A stretch of 64,000 nucleotides of DNA from Onchidella celtica. Taxonomy: Eukaryota; Mollusca; Gastropoda; Systellommatophora; Onchidiidae. This document shows, piece after piece, positions 9,850 through 21,610 of the stretch. The stretch lies in NCBI GenBank assembly GCA_963931925.1, contig OZ007569.1, positions 11,552,163 through 11,616,162 on the forward strand. The letters run 5' to 3'. The position numbers and the translations under genes were made by a program. The notes beneath the pieces are model-generated. The model ran no database searches, was not told where the DNA came from, and was given only the letters and a program-made list of their open reading frames with translations. The first letter of the stretch is position 1, and the number at the start of each line of letters is the position of its first letter.

Positions 9850-12189
9850 AGAAAATCGATTCCCCCTATCGGTAGCTGGGTGAATAGGGCCAACAAGGTC
9901 TATCGAAACCTTTTTAAACAGTTCCGAAACCGTGGGGATCTTTTGAAGAGGAGCCTGGGGTGTACAACCCTTATGCGTCGTCTTTTGGCACGCACTGCAT
10001 GTCTTACAATACACTTGTACATCTCTGTGGATAGATGGCCAGTAAAAGTTTTTAAGAACCCTTTCTTTGGTTCTAGCTATTCCCATATGACCCGCCAATG
10101 GGACATCATGTGCCAAATGCAATACTGTTGCGATTAGCAACGCTGGCACAACGACCTGCTTTAAAATGGAGGTCACCGTTACATACTTACGGAACAGAAT
10201 GCCCGCCTGAATAACAAAGGAAGACGACCCGTTCTTATATTTCCTCGTTTTCTCCGTTCGCGCCTCCTCAAAACATGGACTCAGTGATGGGTCCTCCTTT
10301 TGTAATCTCGCCAAGCGCTCTGGTGTGATATCCAGGTTGACCGCTGGCGTTGCCAAAGGTCTAATTTTACCCTTATCACCTACCTGTCGACGTGTCTCGA
10401 CTGCGGCACAAAAGTCAATACCTTTTGATTGCGACCATGCCTGCACATTCTCCTCGGAAGGGGAAACTACCCGAGACACATTACCAATGATGAGCTGGGC
10501 GCCTGGAAAACAACCAACGACTGCTTCGACTTCCCCGCTAAGGAAAGGTGTATCTATCACTATTCTTGCCATGGGTAATTTCTCAATGGCCCCTGAAAAT
10601 TGTATGCATGGGACAGTCTCACCCGTAAGCTGCGAATCCCGAATGCAGTCCCTATGCACTCCCACAACGGTAGATCCTGTATCTCGTAAAACCGAGACCG
10701 GTTCGTCCCCAACAAACCCCGGATAAACCCTAAGACCACCTCCTGTATGACATGAATTTATAACGGGGATCTTTCTCCCACAAGGTAAAACACCGGAAGA
10801 TAATAACTTCTCACAACTGGGACACTTAGAATACTGTCCGCCTCCGTTGTCCGATGAAACACACGCGGCCGCATGGTGAAATTTATTAGGGGAACATGGA
10901 CTGGCGCCACTGCGATTGTCATCCACGTTCGCCGCTATCCTACCTGCAGGGCAATTTACCCTGATGTGACCTGCTCTTCCGCAGTTCCAACAATTCGCGG
11001 TCCTACAATCCCGCGAAAAATGACCTACGCGTCCGCAAGTCCAACATTCCGCTCCCTGTGCTCCGCCAAACCTGGGTCCCCGTGACCCATCGCGACTGGA
11101 AATAAAGTCCCTATGCCGTCGGTCATCGGCAAAGGTCACAAATCGCCCTCGGCCATTACCGCGACCTAGCCCTCCTGCTCGGTCAAACTTACCGGATCCA
11201 TATGCAGGTGATTGGTGATACCCCCTACGTTGCCCCTGGGCTTGCCCATTATAGGCACCACGCTGACGCGACCTGTCTTTATGTCCTGCCGGCGACCCCT
11301 CAACCACGGCGACGTAACCAGCATCCTGTACGTACGCCCTCGCGACTGGTTTGGACGGATGTGCCGTACGATATGCTTCCGCCAGCTTAGACGCCTCCTG
11401 CACCGTCGCGGGTTCGTTTTCTTTCAGGAAAGCCACCAGATCTTTATGGCACGACGCGTACAGCTGGTCACGGATCATTAGGTCTTTCAATTTAGCAAAA
11501 TCCGCGCCGACATGCGCCAAGTCCACCCAGTTCGTGAAATATTCTGCTAGTCTCGCGACGAAGGCAGCAAAGTCCTCCCTGGTATCCGCACGTGCTCGCC
11601 TAAACTGCTCCCGGAAATATTCCTCCGTACGCGCAAATCGGCGAAGCAGCAAAGACTTCAGCTTATCGTAATCATGTACGTCTTCGCGCTGTAGCTCTTT
11701 AAAGTAGGTTAACGCTCGCCCCTGCAACAAGGAAGCCAGGTACGTGGACCATAATTGTTTATTCTCCCCCCATTGCAGTTGTGCGTTCAGTTCGAACCTG
11801 TAAAGGAAGGCGTCTATGTCGTCCTTCCGGTCGTCGAACTTAGGCAGCTTAATCCTAACGCCACCTTTATTTTGCCCCTGCCGCTCAACTGTTTCCGTTG
11901 GCGCATTCTTCTTGCTTTCCAATTCTGCGATCTTTACTTGCGCCTCTATCTCCTTTAACTTTATCTCCTGCTCCCTTTCCTTAGCCTGTCTCTCCTGTTT
12001 CTGAGCTTCTAACTCCTTTAACTTAAACTCCCTTTCCTGCTCCTGAGCCTTAGCCTCTTTTTCTCGCTCTCTATCTTTAGCACGCTCATCGCGCAACTCC
12101 GCCTGCTGCTCTTTAATCCAGCTGCGCAGCTCCTCTCCCTCAAGGCCAAGTTCCGTACCCAATTTCATGAGCTCACGGAGATCCGCCAT
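9847..12189 (-). CDS. Gag-protease-integrase N-terminal polyprotein frame
   Basis: 780 codons from ATG at 12189. Residues 1-95 are very charged (E/K/R/Q) and probably a coiled coil. Residues about 110-275 are capsid, and the part from about 190 (REQFRRAR...FAAFVARL...LKDLMIRDQ) looks like the region from which SCAN domains arose. A Gly/Arg-rich linker follows, then two CCHC knuckles (382-395 and 400-413). The aspartic protease has RDTGS at 502-506 and a second block at about 564-570 (AQLIIGN). The integrase HHCC zinc domain uses H694, H701, C731 and C734, followed by the first core Asp (IDLVGP, D764). Gag, protease and the integrase start share one frame, so no Gag/Pol frameshift is needed. 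It ends at a stop where the integrase frame is shifted. Products act in the cytoplasm (particle) and nucleus (integration). Confidence 0.92.
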   Translation of the reverse strand: MADLRELMKLGTELGLEGEELRSWIKEQQAELRDERAKDREREKEAKAQEQEREFKLKELEAQKQERQAKEREQEIKLKEIEAQVKIAELESKKNAPTETVERQGQNKGGVRIKLPKFDDRKDDIDAFLYRFELNAQLQWGENKQLWSTYLASLLQGRALTYFKELQREDVHDYDKLKSLLLRRFARTEEYFREQFRRARADTREDFAAFVARLAEYFTNWVDLAHVGADFAKLKDLMIRDQLYASCHKDLVAFLKENEPATVQEASKLAEAYRTAHPSKPVARAYVQDAGYVAVVEGSPAGHKDRSRQRGAYNGQAQGQRRGYHQSPAYGSGKFDRAGGLGRGNGRGRFVTFADDRRHRDFISSRDGSRGPRFGGAQGAECWTCGRVGHFSRDCRTANCWNCGRAGHIRVNCPAGRIAANVDDNRSGASPCSPNKFHHAAACVSSDNGGGQYSKCPSCEKLLSSGVLPCGRKIPVINSCHTGGGLRVYPGFVGDEPVSVLRDTGSTVVGVHRDCIRDSQLTGETVPCIQFSGAIEKLPMARIVIDTPFLSGEVEAVVGCFPGAQLIIGNVSRVVSPSEENVQAWSQSKGIDFCAAVETRRQVGDKGKIRPLATPAVNLDITPERLARLQKEDPSLSPCFEEARTEKTRKYKNGSSSFVIQAGILFRKYVTVTSILKQVVVPALLIATVLHLAHDVPLAGHMGIARTKERVLKNFYWPSIHRDVQVYCKTCSACQKTTHKGCTPQAPLQKIPTVSELFKKVSIDLVGPIHPATDRGNRFS

Positions 12190-13118
12190 TTCACAGATTT
12201 ATGGTTATGGTATGTATTATGAAAAAGACTAACCTGTCGGTATGATCACTAACGACACGACCAGAGACCTTAGATCACACCAGATATAACAACACCCAAC
12301 TGTCTCAAATACAATTCAGAAATTTACCTACTGAACATTTTATAGCATACTCTCTCTAACTAATTCTATGTTCATACAATGTATAGCACTATTAAATAAC
12401 AAAAGCGAAAAGAGAAGACAAGAATGAGAAAATTCAGAAGAAGGACCACCAGGACATCAAAGACAACGAACCAGACTAGGACAAAGCTTCTAAAAAAAAA
12501 CTATAATGGAAAAAAATGCAACCTAACTACGCCGATTACACTACAAGGTACGAACAAGAACAGAGCCTGAAAAAAAAGAACGTATCTACAGATAGATAAG
12601 AGAGGGACAAGAGAAACGTCTTCCTAAAACAACGAGGAAGATGGAACGCCACAATCTAAACAAAAATACAGGTCCCTATAGAACTGTTCACTGTGATGAA
12701 CGCGGTTCCAAGTTTAGCCCACCTCCCGAAGAGGATAAACTACGCTCACCACAGCAAACCCGCGCCACAGCCCGTATAATCAATTACAACGAAAACAGCA
12801 AAAACAGGGAAAAAGACAGATTAAAGGGACAGCCCCCAATCCAGGGTACAAAATTTCAGTTTCACTTAACTTTCACTTTGATTTCAAGTTCTTCCTTTAC
12901 TCGGAGCTCTGGCTGCTTGTCTCCTCAAGCTGGCACACACACTCTCTCTGTGAAAATTCAGTTACACATTAGTACATATTCATAAATATACATAAATCAT
13001 ATCATCATGAAATTTCCATTCATCCCACGAACAAAAGACAACAGCATGAATTCCTAGCACAACAGAAAAACAACTAGATATGACGATTACACAATGTCAA
13101 AATGACCACAGGTAAACA
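12190..13118 (-). other. Retrotransposon 5' leader
   Basis: About 930 bp between the primer site and the Gag ATG on the minus strand. It is A-rich on the + strand. The + strand frame 12641-12985 has no recognisable domain and I do not call it. The leader probably holds packaging and translation signals, but none is recognisable by eye. Confidence 0.6.
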
Positions 13119-13131
13119 GGACGAGCCCCCA
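13119..13131 (-). other. Primer-binding site, tRNA-Pro type
   Basis: One base inside the 5' LTR the minus strand reads TGGGGGCTCGTCC. This equals the first 13 positions of the tRNA-Pro primer site known from gammaretroviruses, then diverges. The position (directly after the LTR) and the TGG start are standard. Confidence 0.8.
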
Positions 13132-13132
13132 G

Positions 13133-14294
13133 TGTCACAAATCCCAGACTGGGAGATGTAATAATTATAACAAGACAACAATCACGAACGAACAAGTATA
13201 ACACTTAACAGAACAACCCATCAGACTCACACATTTATTATACAATAAGATACAGATAAAAGTGCAATTACATACACTATACTATTGAATTTACTACCGT
13301 CCAACGGCCTTATTCCCACATGCACTCTTCCTCGGGTCCACAACCCGGTAGTTACTTTCTAAAGACACTTCGGTCTCAGCTTCTCCTCTCCATGTCTTAA
13401 TAGCACATTAATATTTCAATGGCACCGCAGTCTCTCAATAGCCCCTTCCTATTGCCATAACACATTAGCATTCCAATAGCACATCAACATGGCAATAGCA
13501 CATTAGTATTTCAATAGCACATCAACATGACAATAGCACATTAGCATTTCAATAGCACATTCACGATCATATATACGTCCCTGTCGGTGGCCAGACTGCC
13601 ACGACTCATGTGCCTCTACTGTCCTGCACCGACAGCTTCCTTCCTGGCCTATGTGTGGCCTCCGGCCCTATGCTGGCCTATCCCCTGTGCTCACCGTAGG
13701 CGGCTCTTTGGCCCGTCCCCGGCACCTACAAGAATAACATTACATTGGTATAATACCATACCCCTTCTATTCACTCCACCCCTCCTTACAACTCATGAAG
13801 CGTACACACAATAGGTCACATTTCACTCACCAAACATCTTACGGTAACACACCTCCACTGTAGTACACAATACTCACTCTCGCTACAAATCCATGAACTC
13901 AACTTTCATCTATCGCTCATGGCGCACATTGCTATATACAGTATCAAGGACTTCCACATTCCTCACATATACTTATTTACATCATGCTAATAGACGAATA
14001 TAATACATCAATCATAACTATTATCAATCATCGTTCCACCTACCAGTCACCACTGGAAAAAACACTACTCCCAAGTCTTCCGACTGCTCTCCTTATGTTC
14101 GCCCTCTGGGCCTTTCTCCTGCGTCCGTTCCCTAGGACGTCTTAGTGTGCAGTGATAGTAATACAGCGCTCTCGCCTCATTCAGACCCCTACTACTCACA
14201 ACATGCACGCTTTCCCCTACCCCGTGGCCCGTGGGTTAACTTTATTCTGACCCTCTTCTCGTAACTACTGATCCTCGCTCACTCGCTCGTGACA
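13133..14294 (-). repeat. 5' LTR of the retrotransposon (element orientation)
   Basis: Same length and ends as 6013-7174. By eye the two LTRs differ only at about five single bases (for example near 13303, 13531, 13776, 14048 and 14188). It should contain the element's promoter and start site on the minus strand; no unambiguous TATA box was assigned. Confidence 0.93.
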
Positions 14295-14299
14295 CTGAT

Positions 14300-14520
14300 C
14301 CCATGGTAGCGAACATCGAGCACCTATTCTTAAACAAGGACGAAAAAGCTCGTAAGGCCCGTGTGCAGGTTGTACACGTTAGAGATAGCTTGGCAGTTGG
14401 AAGTCGAAGAAGAGCAGGCCGAACAAGGCCCATTGCCCGGGAAAAATCAAAAAGAAGAAAATTACCAGCTGTTGTGACTGTCGACCTTCTAGAAGGAAAT
14501 TTATGGCAAAGAGAATAGAA
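14300..14520 (+). repeat. Body of a dispersed repeat with a coding-like frame
   Basis: Directly follows the LTR element, which split this repeat. The + frame encodes a basic stretch (HLFLNKDEKARK, VVHVRDSLAVG). The same stretch occurs at 27496-27747, in deleted form at 36450-36620, and in diverged form at 45010-45165. The diverged copy keeps the reading frame and similar residues with one codon of length difference, suggesting the stretch once encoded protein. It distantly recalls the middle of LINE ORF1 proteins (a residue pattern ending in RPI), but I cannot assign it. Confidence 0.4.
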
Positions 14521-15879
14521 TGAAAACACAAAATCAAACACCGAAGCGACATTGTAAAGAAATCAAACCTCTTGAAAAACCATTAATTTTACATTGACTC
14601 TCATGCTTTAAAACATTTTTACAACGTAGTTACAGATATGTTTGAGCACAGGTACAAATCAGGTCTGCACAATAGCATATATTTTATACCAGATGTCACA
14701 TAGATGTTCATTGTTTGTAGTTTATCGTCCATCGCCTTTCGTCGATCATTTATAGTTTACCATTTTCGTTCTTGGAGCGCTCAGACGGGTCGTTAGCCGT
14801 TCATTGACTTCCGTTCAATTTCTGTCTATATTCAGATTTTCTATTTATCGTTATTTGTACCGGAGCCAGGAGTGGATCTGGATTCCGTTGTTGTGCGCTG
14901 TTGATGGCAAGAACAGCAAAGAGAAAGAAAAGAAGATGAAGCCACGTCCAATCTATCTGACCAGGTTGGAGAAGAGTCAGTTCCTACTTAGCTTTCTAAA
15001 ACTGTTGGCGCATCCAAAGGTCCTTCAGCTTCACCCACTCGTCGGTAAAATCCTTCAACCAGCGTTCTGATTTAGTGGAGCCAGATAAAAATGACCTACG
15101 TGCACACACATGTGAAAGCGCTAATTTCGCCGCATAGGCTAGCTCCTGAGTGTTATGTGGTAAACTTTTGAATTAATGACACAACAAAGACATATATACA
15201 CATAAGATTACTTCCAGATAAAGAGATTCTATAGAAGAAAAAACACGAACTCATAATAAAATTAAGGCATATGATACAAACTACTTTTGATGTATTCTCG
15301 ACAGGCTTGTAAGCTGAAGTGTGTGTATTCCAGCAAATATGACAGTACTTTTGTTATGATGTAAAATCTTTCAAGATTTAGGCATTGCGCGAAATATCTT
15401 CCAGTTTGGAAAGTCTCTCCAAATCTCTAAACTGCCTAGATGTTTCTGGAAAAGCGCTGATCGTATTCAGGAAATCAATTGTCCATACCTGAAACTTTCA
15501 CCGACATCTGATGAGTTCCTTAAAATTTCATTCATCATTTACATGTTGTTTTTTTTTGCATTTTTCTGCAATGGTTAATGCACAGGTTAATTAAAGAAAA
15601 CATGGCAATTTCCAATCTGTAACCTTAAAAGTCTTTGAAACAAAAAACTGTCTAATCCCAAGATTAAGACGGATCTGGGAAAATTTAAAAGTCCCACATA
15701 CTGGGCTCAGAGGATTGACTTAGACGTAGTCACCAGCTGTTTAACGACCTCTTTGTCAGTAATCTATCAATGACACACAAGAAAAGTCCCACAATAAAGT
15801 CCCACGGCTACAGGCCATAACTGAAACATGGATACTGACACAAAAAAGAAACGTATTTCTGAAATGAAGTATTGTAACT

Positions 15880-16288
15880 TTATATGTTATGGGCGTATTT
15901 CCTAGAAATTTGGCACATTGATAGGCACTTCATTTGTGCATTTGATGCTAAACTTTGTAATCTCATAAATAAAAACTTTTGCGCACCCAAGGGACGTAAT
16001 TCCGAATGGTTAGATTGGGGATCGATAGCCCACCCACTGACTCTATTGCCAACGGGCAAGTTGGTAGCAGTCAGAGATACCGTTAGAAAAGGTTCCATGA
16101 TATGTTGTCCCGCAATAAGTTGACCATGGGCTGCAGTTGTCCGGGGGCGATCGGCAACAGTTCCAGTGGCATGAAATCGCTCTTGAAGTCTTCTGGTGGT
16201 GGTCATAAATGGACCCCCAAACTCCTTGCCACACGATTAACTGACCACACCGCCTGAAGATTGCCGATAGCAATATTCTGCTGATCAT
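15880..16288 (-). pseudogene. Tc1/mariner transposase N-terminal fragment, copy 1
   Basis: The minus strand shows the paired-like helix-turn-helix start of a Tc1-family transposase (RRLQERFHATGTV). Compared with copies 2 and 3 it has a one-base insertion ahead of this motif, shifting the frame, and an 18-bp deletion removing the GRPRR-like hook region. No catalytic DDE domain follows. The + strand frame over the same bases is a shadow. Confidence 0.75.
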
Positions 16289-16337
16289 GTTTCAATCGAA
16301 ATGTGTTATAAGAATGTAAACAGAGAGTGAGTTACGC

Positions 16338-17055
16338 ACCGAGTGAGTCAAAAACGTAGGCCAGTAGAAGTAATGGATATGCTGAACCCACGTGCCAAAA
16401 ATCTCTTTTCAGCTCCAAAATGTAACTGAGGGAGAGCGAAAAGAGTATTTCCTACATGTGCTGTCATAAACGGGAAGTAATGGGTCGAAATTTAAATTAT
16501 TGTTACTTATCTTGATATTCGATAACCACAAGAAGAAGGCTTTTGATAACATGGTCTAGTTTTCGATAATCCAGGTGTTATGAAATCATTATTTCGGGTG
16601 TGCGTTTCTTTTTTGAGTCTGTATATTTGCTAAATGAAAAGAAGTCCGGCAGGGCGATTTGAAAAGGAAAGCCACCAACCAGCAAGCAACGACATCCATG
16701 AAAATTTCCAAAAATTCATACATGCTCTGCTTCCAATCGACAACGTTCATTATCTTTAACAGCGAGATTCATTTGTTAAGGAAACATGAAAAGAGTAAAA
16801 TGTTTTTCCTAATGACCCATCGCCGTGTCGTTGCACCTTGTTTTATCTCTCTGGTGTGGACTGAACTGGAATGGCCCTATCATTAAATAACAGATTAGGG
16901 ACGGCATGCTCTAAAGCTCTCAAGTAAGAGTTATTAAATTTATTTTGTTGAAGATCAGTACAAGTCACAGAATCAAATTCCTCAGGATTCTCTCTCAGTA
17001 ACTGACCCACTGCAAAAACCACTAACGGAGCAGAGGGACATTTAAAAACACCGCG
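16338..17055. other. About 720 bp present only in duplication copy 1
   Basis: Copies 2 and 3 run directly from the equivalent of 16337 to that of 17056 with a short unrelated join (about 29535-29555 and 38372-38392). The extra DNA is AT-rich. It has a 75-codon + frame (16659-16886) with no recognised domain, and I see neither terminal repeats nor a target duplication. Confidence 0.5.
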
Positions 17056-19860
17056 ACATTACGTTAGTTATCATGTTACAGTGGTATCAATTTTAATGCA
17101 ACCTTTTAAACTTAATGTTTAAGAAACAGGAAATTATAAAGGTCATTAACCATTATGATTGTGTAACTGGTAACTGAAGTTCATATATAAAGCCTCAAAG
17201 TGACAAAAAAGTTAAACTACGATACTTAGCAAACTTTCCACCGTTCACATTTTGACCCTACAACTTATGGTCTTTGGTTCAGGTGGATCTGTGCCCTCGG
17301 CATTTGCGCCCAGTAACAGCTTGATGTGCTTTGCACATTAGACTTTTTGCATACAGGTCTCTACGCAGGAGTATATTGTTTGTTTTGGGGTCTGTGTAGA
17401 TTTAAGCATGGTGTAGAACCAACTTCTTCAATTATTCTAACTTTCATGATTTTAACTCTCTTTTTTTTTAGGGCTCAGATTGAAATGCAATTTGGAAGGT
17501 ATTCATTCTGTGCATGAGTCACTGATTAGAGATCATCAAATACATAAATAAACATAATTAAGAGAACAGAGAAAAACTAATGTAATAAGTAAATAGATAC
17601 CTACACAGGTATGATTCGTATGTGGATATGTAAAGGAGTTCAAAGTGAAGTTAGGTAAATAAATAGATAAGTATGAAAGTACGTAGATAAACAAGTAAAT
17701 AGATACATCGCCGTCTGAAAGGACTATCCAGGGCGTAAGACCCAGTTGAAGGTCTTTATATCCCAGAATTGTCCACTACTAAACAAAATTCTATGTTAGT
17801 CATGGCCTTGCTTTGTTGGTGTTTGCCAACATAAAAACAACATATTGTATAGACTAGCAATCATTCTACGATGAACATCAGTATTTCAGCAGGTCACCAA
17901 CGCCCCTCTTTATGTGACTGTGGTTGTTCTTCCATTTTAGACTTCAATAAATAAATTATTGGTTAAGATCACAAATATTTAATTTTCCTTTGTCCACTAT
18001 CAAATCACATTAAATCCATGATTGAGGACTGGTGACAAATAGACTGCTATTCTGCATCCATTCCCAGATTGTTAAATCATAATGACGTTAATTTGGTGTC
18101 ATATAATCACAACAAACAATAAATTTTGTGGGTTCAGAGTACCATCTTCGGTGGTTTCCATACAAGTACCTGGCGTAATTATAGCAAAACCTCTCAGATC
18201 AAATTTTCTTTTCGATACACAAAGAAAGACGTTTATCTAAAGTGATTGAATGTAACTTACGTTTTGGATGTGAACATGATGACAGTTTGCAGAATGATAA
18301 AAAGTTAGTTTTTTTGTTTTCTTTTTTTTTAAGTTTAAAGATTCACATCGATGGTGATTTTTAAAAGTAAACGCTTTCTGTACCTATTTACAACCTGTAT
18401 TGACAAGATAATAATGTGCATTTTTGGACTATGTGTTTTACAGCAACATTCATTATTTTATTGTTTGTAGACAATTACCCATAATATTATCTCCTTGTCT
18501 GAACAACGGTATTCTCGAACATCCAAGTGAATGACTAGTTCACTCAAATCATAGTATTTACAGAGTACTTCTGACGGTGAAAATGTTGTTTTTCAGAAAC
18601 TAGAATGATCGATGAATGATTCAGAAATGGCTTTTGTTTACAAAAAGAAAATATCGGCGGTAATTCATTACAACCTTACCGCAACCATCTCTGCATTTAA
18701 ACTGGCTGTGTGAAGACAATCCAGATTCACATCAAACTAACAGTAACAGTGAATACACTATTTTGTCTGTATGCAGTCTGCGTCTCTACAACCCCACAGA
18801 AATTTTGTTCAGATATTATTATTTGTATATTAATAAAAGTGAAACTTTACGACAACTGCAGCGCGCCTTTCGCTACTCTTCTGTTAATCTTGATTCGGTG
18901 GCCCTCAGATTTTATACAGCGCTTAATATAGACTGTTGTCGTGTCGCCGGCACAGAATATAAAAACAATAATTAATAACTCAGAGAATGTTTGCATAGGT
19001 TTCCATGTTGCGACACATTGGCGTTCGATCTATTTTTTTCGGAAAATGTAATTGGGATTGGTTCCGGTATCGGTATCAGACTCACAAATTGCGCTTTCGA
19101 TTGCAATATCACAAGCACAAATTGCAATCGCCGATAGTGCTGAAGCGCCTTGGCTTGGCCCTTCATTTTGCACGTTTAATCATAGACATATGCAAATACT
19201 CAAATCTAATTATCTACGCGCATTGTAGCTTTAAAAATGGATTTTGTCATCGAAATTTAACTCAAACTTGGACGAACGTTAGACGGTTAGACCTAAAGCG
19301 TCGAGTTCTATCGGAACGGTGAACGACTACAATACGCGATATTTCTTTTCCATTAACACATGGCGGTATCACTTCCTGCTATGTGTTCACTAACAAACTA
19401 ACCATAGCCATTTGACGGATGTTGACGGGATGCGCAGAATGTCAACGCGCAAAAGGAGAGCAGTAAAACGTATCTAAAAACAAACAAACAAAACTAAAAT
19501 AAAGCTAAAGGAACGGGCAAAATGAAGCAGGTCCATAATAATCACCCAGAACTCAAAATAATAAATCGATTTATCCCAGGCCGGGCGCGAGAATCTTTTT
19601 TACACTGCTTTGCCGGAAAGCCAAACAAAGCTCTACGTCACCACCTCGCCCTTTGTGACGATAATAAAATATCGCATGCGCAGTAGGAGGCATTTCCCGC
19701 TCCGTCATCGGCCAACTATAGGCTAACTTATAGGTAGAATGCGCATGACTTCACATTGTGCTTTTATTTTGTTTTTCCGCCATCGCGATTGTTTGGCCGG
19801 TGGATCTGCTGATTAGTGTAACTTATAGATAATTATATCGAAGCGGTTTTGTTAACTAAA

Positions 19861-20091
19861 ATGCCTACTAGCTGCATTATCGTTGATTGCTACGCGCGAC
19901 AGGGGTGGAAAGGATGGATAAAAGTTGGTCAGATTCCCCACCATTCGTGTAAACAAAGGAAAGGAAGTGAAAGAATTGACCAAACGTCGTTCGACTGTGG
20001 TATGGTTGACAAGCTACCAACCAGCAGATCTAGATCTAGACATTAAATAAAGTGAGTCGACCCATTCTGTTTGTGCCGAGCACTTCATCTC
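19861..20091 (+). pseudogene. THAP-type zinc-finger first exon, decayed
   Basis: ATG at 19861 opens MPTSC, then a second Cys (VDCYAR), matching the C-x4-C start of a THAP domain. A stop falls at 20043. Further on, in another frame, the Cys/His end of the domain is readable (SVCAEHF) and is followed by CAG/GTAGTT at about 20091, which looks like a splice donor. The middle is frameshifted and invaded by TCTAGATCTAGA repeats. Related exons are at 23515 and 52681. THAP domains bind DNA, here probably the element's own ends. Confidence 0.65.
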
Positions 20092-20499
20092 AGGTAGTTG
20101 TCAGTTTTAATAATTTATGAATAACGTGATGAAAGTAAGCCCGTCATTTCTGTCACAGAAGAATTAGATCTAGATCCAGATCTAGATCAGATATGTGCAA
20201 TGTACATTTCTCCACTCTGCAGGCTAGTTAGAGCTGTAGGATTAGAGGTCTAGCGAATGCGGTTATCTTCATTTTTACCGCACAATAAAGTCACCGACTA
20301 ATAAATCTCAGTTACAATTAAAAACTTTCCTGTTGACTTGCTTTTAAGCAGTTCTAGATTTACACTGTGGCCTACAATGAATTGAAGATGATGCACTGGC
20401 AAGATAGGCTACTGATTAAAATTCACCAGAGATAGCCAGAATGCAGTAGATCTAGTATGAGGAAGTGAGTCCTGAGTAATGAGGTATGGAATCACAGTT

Positions 20500-21610
20500 A
20501 GCTCTAGATCTGATCACACAGATGTTGAATTGCAGCAGTATGAGAGACAGAGAGTGAGCCTTGAATTGTGAGATACAGCATAATAATTCAATGTATATGT
20601 ATTACACAGATATGAATAATAAAATATGAAATCATAGGCCTAATTAAATCTAATCTCCTATCACAGAGCTGTTGACCAGCAGCAATAAATATGAGAGATT
20701 GAGCCATGAGCGATGAAAGATAAAATTATGCTTAGATCTAGCCAGCATCACACAGATATGACAGGGTGAGTCTTGAGATATGTAAGGATAATTAAATCTA
20801 TATCAATACCACACAGATATGAGAGTGTGAGGCTTGAGTGATGAAATATGTAATGATAATTAAATCTAGATCTAGATTTATATCACACAGATATGAGAGT
20901 GTGAGGCTTGAGTGATGAGATATGTAATGATAATGAAATCTAGATCTAGATTTATATCACACAGATATGAGAGTGTGAGCCTTGAGCCATGAGATACTTA
21001 ATGATAATTAAATCTAGATCTAGATTTATATCACACAGGTATGACAGTGGGAGCCTTGAGTCATGAGATACTTAATGATAATTAAATCTAGATCTAGATT
21101 TATATCACACAGGTATGACAGTGGGAGCCTTGAGTCATGAGATATGTAGTGATATTTAAATCTAGTTCTAGATTTATACAGTACAGGTATAAGAGTGTGA
21201 GCCTTGAGTGATGAGATATGTGTAATAATATTTAAATCTAGATCTTGATTTGTACCATACAGGTATGAGAGTGTGAGCCTTGGGTGATGAGATATCTAAT
21301 GACAATTGAATCTAGATCTAGATCTAGAATCTAGATCTAGATCTAGATTTATATCTCACAGATATGACAGTGTTAGCCTTGAGTCATGAGATATGTAATT
21401 TGTAAAGATAATTAAATCTGGATCTAGATTTATATACTGCATAACAGGAGAGTGTGAGCCATGAGTGCTGAGATATGTAGCCTAATGATAATTAAATCTA
21501 GATCCAGATTTCTATCACACAGATATGAGGGTGTGTGAGCTTTGACTGATGAGAGATCTAATCACAATTGAATCTAGATCAAGATCTAGATTTATACGAC
21601 ACAGGTGGGA
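20500..21610. repeat. 74-bp minisatellite with embedded TCTAGATCTAGA palindrome
   Basis: A dozen or so units of about 74 bp. The landmark TCTAGATCTAGATTTA starts at 20865, 20939, 21013 and 21087 and continues onward with variation. Each unit also carries TATCACACAG and GTGAGCCTTGAG. One junction (about 21308-21345) has expanded to a longer run of AGATCT-based palindromes. There is no conserved reading frame, since 74 is not a multiple of 3. Confidence 0.9.

Larger units (their letters stand above)
6013..14294 (-). mobile_element. Complete LTR retrotransposon, Ty3/gypsy type with IN before RT (Gmr1-like)
   Basis: The 8282-bp element is flanked by the 5-bp target duplication CTGAT (6008-6012 and 14295-14299). 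It has two 1162-bp LTRs beginning TGTCAC and ending GTGACA. Read on the minus strand the order is LTR, tRNA-Pro-type primer site, leader, Gag with two zinc knuckles, protease, integrase, reverse transcriptase, RNase H, polypurine tract, LTR. The RT and integrase resemble Ty3/gypsy, but the order is copia-like, as described for the Gmr1 group. The LTRs differ at about five positions by eye, so the insertion is recent. This copy looks defective: a one-base frame shift lies in the integrase core and an in-frame TGA in RNase H. The uninterrupted site is preserved in copy 2 (27485-27489) and copy 3 (about 36446). Confidence 0.93.
14295..19585. repeat. Copy 1 of the segmental duplication, spacer
   Basis: Matches 27485-32298 (copy 2) and, to about 17410, 36442-38740 (copy 3). 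It holds the body of a SINE-like repeat (14300-14520), a serine- or lysine-rich open stretch with no assignable function (14885-15070), a Tc1-type transposase scrap (15880-16288) and a copy-1-only insertion of about 720 bp (16338-17055). It also has an A/T simple-sequence stretch based on AAATAGATA (about 17570-17710) and long non-coding DNA. None of its small open frames has a convincing domain. Confidence 0.75.

Noticed and set aside
9855..9870. Programmed frameshift in the retrotransposon pol
   Set aside because: The frame change is -1 in direction, but it falls inside the integrase core with no recognisable slippery heptamer, and Gag and protease already share one frame. A simple deletion is more likely.
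20500..21610. CRISPR-like array (regular 74-bp repeats)
   Set aside because: Units are contiguous tandem repeats without unique spacers, inside a eukaryotic TIR element; a minisatellite.
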